Part shown: positions 61,401 through 64,000 of the stretch, one piece after another
Layout: every line of letters begins with the position of its first letter
How positions within the stretch are numbered: position 1 is the first letter of the stretch
DNA from: Drosophila persimilis
Taxonomy: Eukaryota; Arthropoda; Insecta; Diptera; Drosophilidae
Direction: 5' to 3'
Length of the DNA: 64,000 nt
Assembly: GCF_003286085.1 (NCBI RefSeq)
Contig: NW_020825411.1
Span: 124,001-188,000, forward strand
Notes under the pieces: generated by a model
Databases searched by the model: none
The model's input: the letters and a program-made list of their open reading frames with translations, nothing else
What the model was told of the DNA's origin: nothing
Position numbers and translations under genes: made by a program

Positions 61401-61769
61401 CCCACCTGCCCCTGGATACAAAGGTTGCTCAAACGTATCCAGGCACGACCCGAGGAATGCAGAGAATTTATAATCGAGAACGGACAGATCTACCGGCAGC
61501 CTGGACACCGACCAATCGAAGAAGAATCTCACCAGTGGAAATTATGCGTCGCCAGTGGCCATCGTAGACGAGTGTTAGAAGAATGCCACGATCACCCGAC
61601 CGCCGGACACTTAGCAATACGGAAGACCGCCACTCGGGTAACCCAACGATATTATTGGCCAGGACTCTACAGGGACGTGGCCCGATACGTGAAACATTGC
61701 GAAAGCTGCCAAAAGTTTAAGGTGAGCCAGAACAAACCCGCAAGGTCACATGTATACGCGCCAGGCTAA
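58440..61769 (+). CDS. Pol of Osvaldo/Ulysses-like element: protease, RT, RNase H, integrase zinc finger
   Basis: Reached by -1 frameshift (no ATG). Retropepsin: PLTATLDTGATRSFVSQ (DTGA) with IILGLDFL. Then a long Thr/Pro/Asn-rich, tandemly repeated linker (about 59020-59640, units like THQNLEPARPSNVPVT and FDHARPSN). RT: QRYFPKNPAMQKI, VLVGKKTGEMRMCVDYRQLD, STLDLKNGYWQIPMA, VMPFGLHSASATFQRAL, catalytic FAYLDDIIVIG. RNase H: LQTDASAYGLGAVLTQQ, ATEKECLAIVWAIRK, VITDNLALKWL. Integrase HHCC: HDHPTAGHLAIRK..YYWPGLYRDV..CESCQKF. The frame ends at 61769 through a one-base shift; the integrase core continues in the frame at 61750. All RT and RNase H catalytic residues are present. Confidence 0.85.
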   Translation, partial: AVRVGKRTESPLVREPIGDIPPGPPGVTHPLSLEGGSIAALVTIEGVPLTATLDTGATRSFVSQRIAHEVSTGGNARNIRTTVRLADGTAKEVTQAVSVKVRLDQQETRVILLVLPIVVDDIILGLDFLCGVQTIIQCGRAYLQLTQRAIRETNPIPTSSSTRPRMVTFSDERPATASAAPTPSTNPTATHRTKPTHQNLEPARPSNVPVTTHLNPNHARPSNVTVTTHQNLEPARPSNVPVTTHQNLEPARPSNVTMTTHQDREHARPSNATRTQPTIRYDHARIINEATTETTATPLDTPRASPSAPENTQSSETTPETTATPLDAPRASPSASKTTQSIPNRTTLLSLDHARTRSDIRTTLPSFDHARPSRNTRTTLLSFDHARPSNDTRTTHQSPDRDGPGGAKNTTRSTRAKSDMPSRAAQPEQTTPQETSLAPQHDPLRLEDDGPEGHGRVEVDHLASNPPTDYQLAPLADAAAGRQRNPFRRSDSTNPIAVNLAVITCAPLEEISPPTAPIIEPPLPPWVAEFLKQELAKFEGLKGVSHIAEHTITLKDDKPIKQRYFPKNPAMQKIINAQVDELLQDGRIEASKSPHSAPIVLVGKKTGEMRMCVDYRQLDAQSIPDAYPLPRINHIIERLRNARYISTLDLKNGYWQIPMAEGSRECTAFTVPGRGLFHWKVMPFGLHSASATFQRALDSVIGPQMEPNAFAYLDDIIVIGAALEEHVDHLREVFRRLREANLRLNQKKCSFFQKSIVYLGHVISERGIHTDPDKIVAVRKLAPPSSIKELRRCLGMASWYRRFVPNFVAIVQPMTSLLKKEKRWIWSDEQQAAFEELKEKLTQAPVLACPDFTERFALQTDASAYGLGAVLTQQIRGEERVIAYASRRLLKAEENYSATEKECLAIVWAIRKLRCYLEGYHFDVITDNLALKWLNSINNPTGRIARWALELQQYRFDVLYRRGSQNIVADALSRQPIDTIQRTLEDLPTCPWIQRLLKRIQARPEECREFIIENGQIYRQPGHRPIEEESHQWKLCVASGHRRRVLEECHDHPTAGHLAIRKTATRVTQRYYWPGLYRDVARYVKHCESCQKFKVSQNKPARSHVYAPG
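58452..58496 (+). promoter_or_regulatory. Predicted -1 ribosomal frameshift signal between gag and pol
   Basis: GGGAAAC at 58452-58458 is a canonical X-XXY-YYZ slippery heptamer, and its GGA and AAC codons are in the gag frame. After a 7-base spacer, GTCTCCG (58466-58472) can pair with CGGAGAC (58490-58496). The pol frame opens just after a TAG at 58437-58439, so the overlap is only 58440-58479 and includes the heptamer. Confidence 0.7.
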
Positions 61770-62664
61770 GGGTCCGTTCGACATCCTTTGCGCGGACTTC
61801 GTAGGCCCACTACCCCGCTCAACGCACGGCAACACGATGCTCCTCGTGTTCTTCGACTCATTCTGCAAATGGGTGGAACTTGTGCCACTCCGGAAAGCCA
61901 CAACCGCCCACTTGGAGAAGGCGTTCCGAGAGAGGATACTCTGCCGATTCGGGGTCCCGTGGAAGTTTGTGTGCGACAACGGAACACAATTCACTAGTCG
62001 GTCCTTCCGGAAATTCTGCGAGTTGGCGGGAATGGAACTCGAGCACACCGCGCCGTATACCCCTCAGCAAAACCCGACGGAGAGGGCAAACCGGACCATC
62101 AAGACAATGATTGCACAATACGCCGACGGGGACCAACGGACCTGGGACGATCTCCTCCCCGAGTTAAGCTTGGCCATAAACAGCAGCACGTCGGACACCA
62201 CGGGCTTCAGCCCGGCCTTTTTGGTACTCGGACGAGAACCAAGGCTACCAGGAGCCTTGTACGACGAAGTGACCCCAGGATTAGGAAATGAACGAGAGCC
62301 TGCCCTCGGGAAGGCGACACGACTGCAGGAAGTATTCAAGGTCGTACAGGAGAACACCCAACGGGCATCCCAAGAGCAGAAGAGAACATACGACCTCCGA
62401 CGGCGCGAGTGGCGACCCGAACTAGGAACCCTAGTACTCCTTCGGCAGCATCACCTATCCAAAGCCGCCGACGGTTTCGCGGCCAAGTTGGCCCCTAAGT
62501 ACGACGGGCCGTACAAGGTAACCCGATTCTTATCTCCCAACATAGTTCGACTACAGATTCAACAAGGCAAACAAAGGAAAACAGCGAGTTTAGCCGACTT
62601 AAAGGCCTTCCATGGAGTGGAACACCTCGAGGAGAACCCGACGACGCTGGAGAGACCCGAATGA
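61750..62664 (+). CDS. Integrase core and C-terminus of Osvaldo/Ulysses-like element (after a frameshift)
   Basis: Continues pol in the +1 frame. The DDE triad is complete: Asp in LCADFVGPLPRS, Asp in FVCDNGTQFTSRS, Glu in QQNPTERANRTIK. Then SLAINSSTSDTTGFSPAFLV and the gypsy integrase tail (KLAPKYDGPYKVTRFLSPNI), ending LERPE. Overlap with the upstream frame is 61750-61769 around GGTCACATGTATACG. The upstream frame has no slippery motif that I recognise here, so a recent single-base indel is the likely cause, and otherwise the product would be one Pol polyprotein. Confidence 0.85.
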   Translation: MYTRQAKGPFDILCADFVGPLPRSTHGNTMLLVFFDSFCKWVELVPLRKATTAHLEKAFRERILCRFGVPWKFVCDNGTQFTSRSFRKFCELAGMELEHTAPYTPQQNPTERANRTIKTMIAQYADGDQRTWDDLLPELSLAINSSTSDTTGFSPAFLVLGREPRLPGALYDEVTPGLGNEREPALGKATRLQEVFKVVQENTQRASQEQKRTYDLRRREWRPELGTLVLLRQHHLSKAADGFAAKLAPKYDGPYKVTRFLSPNIVRLQIQQGKQRKTASLADLKAFHGVEHLEENPTTLERPE

Positions 62665-62913
62665 CTTGCCGACTTCGTAAGGGCCACTTGCGGTAGCGCG
62701 CTACCGTAACGTCCTCGCCCCGTAAGGGGCGCGACCCACGAAACCGTAAGCTACGTATACATCCCCTTATGGGATTAGATAAGTACTACATCCAATGTAA
62801 ACATCTTCTTACTCGCACCGCTCAAGCAGGATAGGGGGAGGGTATTAATACTTCTAGTTAAGACAGGCAGGTTCTAACCGACAGGCATTTTCTCCCTAGA
62901 ATCGACAGCAGAC
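62665..62913 (+). promoter_or_regulatory. Pol-ORF3 intercistronic region with palindromes and a 3' splice-like site
   Basis: Contains CGGTAGCGCGCTACCG (perfect 16-bp palindrome, about 62691-62706), CGCCCCGTAAGGGGCG (hairpin, about 62716-62731), a purine run GGATAGGGGGAGGG (62829-62842), and TTTTCTCCCTAG (62888-62899), a good 3' splice-site sequence 14 bases before the ORF3 ATG. A spliced subgenomic RNA for ORF3, as for retroviral env, is therefore possible. Confidence 0.5.
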
Positions 62914-64000
62914 ATGAAGCGTCTAAGAGATGGAAGGCAAGCTCGGCCCCTAGGGGCAAATGGTGATACGACGGGACACCCTAGCGGAGACCAGCGGCCT
63001 GAAGTCCCGGCGCCTGCCGACGAACCAACTGCAAGCCGGACTCGCGGCTGGATCGTCAACCCCGATGGGCCATCCACCTCCCGTCAAGCCCAGTTGAGGC
63101 GGGTCGGAGAGGCGACTCTTAGACAACCGGGCTGGATGCCATGGGGTCAGCGCGCGGCAGCCATCCAAGGGTGGATCGACCAACAAACACAGGACCCGGG
63201 GACCGACGCCGAAGAGGAAGTGGAGCCCGATGGTCGCTTCGCAACCGCAGGTGTCCGCTCGGCGCTCAATCACGACGTCGCCGCCCTGAATCGCCTTTGG
63301 CTCGGGAGTTACGGGGCTGCCATAGACGACGACAATGCGACCACGGACACCGACGAGCACGAGACGATCCTACGCGACGCTCCAAGCCTGGCGTCCACGC
63401 TGCAGTACGGAGGGAGCGGACACCCAGTGGCTCGCGGAAGCGAATGGGACTCGCCCCTTTGGGCCGAGTGGGACCTGGCCTGTCAAGGTCGAGTAGTCAC
63501 CCCTCCAGCTGCACGCAACGAGGACGAATCCGGTGCTGGTGCTGGGCCACACTACTCTGACGTGTCTAACGCGAGCGATGCAGGGGGAGGAGCAGGACCC
63601 CAACGCGACGACGGAGGGTCCGATTCCGGGTCCCTCATGAACCTGGACTTCGCGCCACAAGCGAACCAGCATTGGGCACCAGCCCACCCATCGGGGTCAG
63701 CTGACATCCCGCCCCCCCTCTTTGCCGCCCACGCCGGACTACCCCCACAACGTCCCGATGAGGAAGTACGCGACTTCGGCTCCGAAGAGAGCCTCCCGCT
63801 GGAGTATGGCGAGATGGCCGACCTGCTGCAAATCCTCTGACTCCACCCTACGGTAGCCGCGGTGCAGGACGACCCGGAATGGGCAGAGGCTCCCCCCGAA
63901 TGGCGGACCAACGCGCCAGGGCGGCGGTTGCCCCGGGACCTCATATCCAACATCACCGTGTTCTTACGCGATCGAGCCTACCGACTGGGAGTCCGGCGAC
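62914..64000 (+). CDS. ORF3 of Osvaldo/Ulysses-like element, unknown function, one UGA, runs off window
   Basis: In the position of an env or accessory gene. 308 codons from ATG 62914 to TGA 63838-63840; the same frame then stays open for more than 50 further codons to the window end (LHPTVAAVQDDPEWAEAPPE, LPRDLISNITVFLRDRAYRL). The protein is rich in Asp, Glu, Gly, Pro and Ala, with acidic runs (TDAEEEVEPDG, DDDNATTDTDEHET). No signal peptide, transmembrane segment, furin site or Cys pattern is seen in this part, so it does not look like a conventional Env. Conserved-looking blocks are QPGWMPWGQRAAAIQGWIDQ and ALNHDVAALNRLWLGSYGAA. The UGA may be a mutation or a readthrough stop. No family is recognised. 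Confidence 0.6.

Larger units (their letters stand above)
53161..64000 (+). mobile_element. Osvaldo/Ulysses-like Ty3 element, extends beyond window
   Basis: Plus-strand order: long LTR (53161-55876), tRNA-Lys-type PBS, leader with 49-bp repeats, gag, frameshift signal, pol, integrase, third ORF. The base composition is clearly GC-rich compared with the AT-rich copia and DINE flanks. Its very long repeat-rich LTR and PBS suggest the Osvaldo/Ulysses group. It is the most intact retroelement in the window, with one frameshift in pol and one UGA in the third ORF. Its 3' LTR lies outside. Confidence 0.8.

Overview
The window is repeat-dense, TE-saturated DNA of a Drosophila-type fly (probably pericentric or Y-like heterochromatin; the obscura group is possible but the species cannot be fixed from sequence alone). 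The evidence is the combination of copia, a 412/mdg1-type gypsy element, a LOA-clade and an R1-clade non-LTR element, a 17.6/297-type errantivirus, a BEL/Pao element, and at least seven copies of a DINE-1/INE-1-like Helentron carrying the typical TATACCCGATACTC start, internal CCGCCC/GGGCGG blocks, inverted sub-terminal repeat and terminal hairpin. No rRNA, tRNA gene, CRISPR array or conventional multi-exon host gene is visible.

Layout. 1-3454: minus-strand R1-clade element (3' UTR split by a DINE, then a frameshifted RT and C-terminus). 3455-3643: a small membrane ORF. 3840-10735: a giant inverted repeat (arms 4422-7564 and 7565-10707) built from 412-type pol, a DINE and an unassigned segment, with a third copy of the centre-proximal segment at 3840-4421. 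10736-16128: a gypsy element (mdg3/micropia-like, tRNA-Pro PBS) nested in the 412 pol gene with a TACA target duplication. 16129-19798: the 5' part of that 412-type element, including an inverted LTR/leader repeat around rearranged DINEs and a 5' LTR with tRNA-Arg PBS. 19799-22592: R1-clade ORF1, the start of ORF2, putative 5' UTR, and another R1 3' tail. 22593-23000: a possible errantivirus LTR edge. 23001-28140: LOA-clade element. 28144-28209: hairpin. 28549-28853: MITE with 102-bp TIRs. 28928-34010: decayed errantivirus (LTR, env, pol). 34038-36203: BEL/Pao 5' half. 36204-36799: non-LTR 3' end with poly(A). 36800-37378: DINE. 37379-38247: the only stretch not assigned to a TE, holding a 117-codon acidic ORF with a TATA box and poly(A) signal.

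38248-53160 is a tandem array of copia units sharing single LTRs (LTR-internal-LTR-internal-LTR...), each with a DINE replacing gag/protease. In units 3 and 4 an Osvaldo/Ulysses-like Ty3 element with an unusually long (about 2.8 kb), tandem-repeat-filled LTR sits at the same copia site. The second copy runs on as the most intact element of the window: tRNA-Lys-type PBS, 49-bp-repeat leader, gag, a canonical -1 frameshift cassette (GGGAAAC plus stem) into pol, integrase (one frameshift), and a third ORF with no recognised homology that is interrupted by one UGA and runs off the window.

The genes therefore do not form a host pathway. They are sets of retroelement functions (capsid, protease, RT, RNase H, integrase, envelope) in layers, and the order of insertion, duplication and deletion can be read from their junctions.
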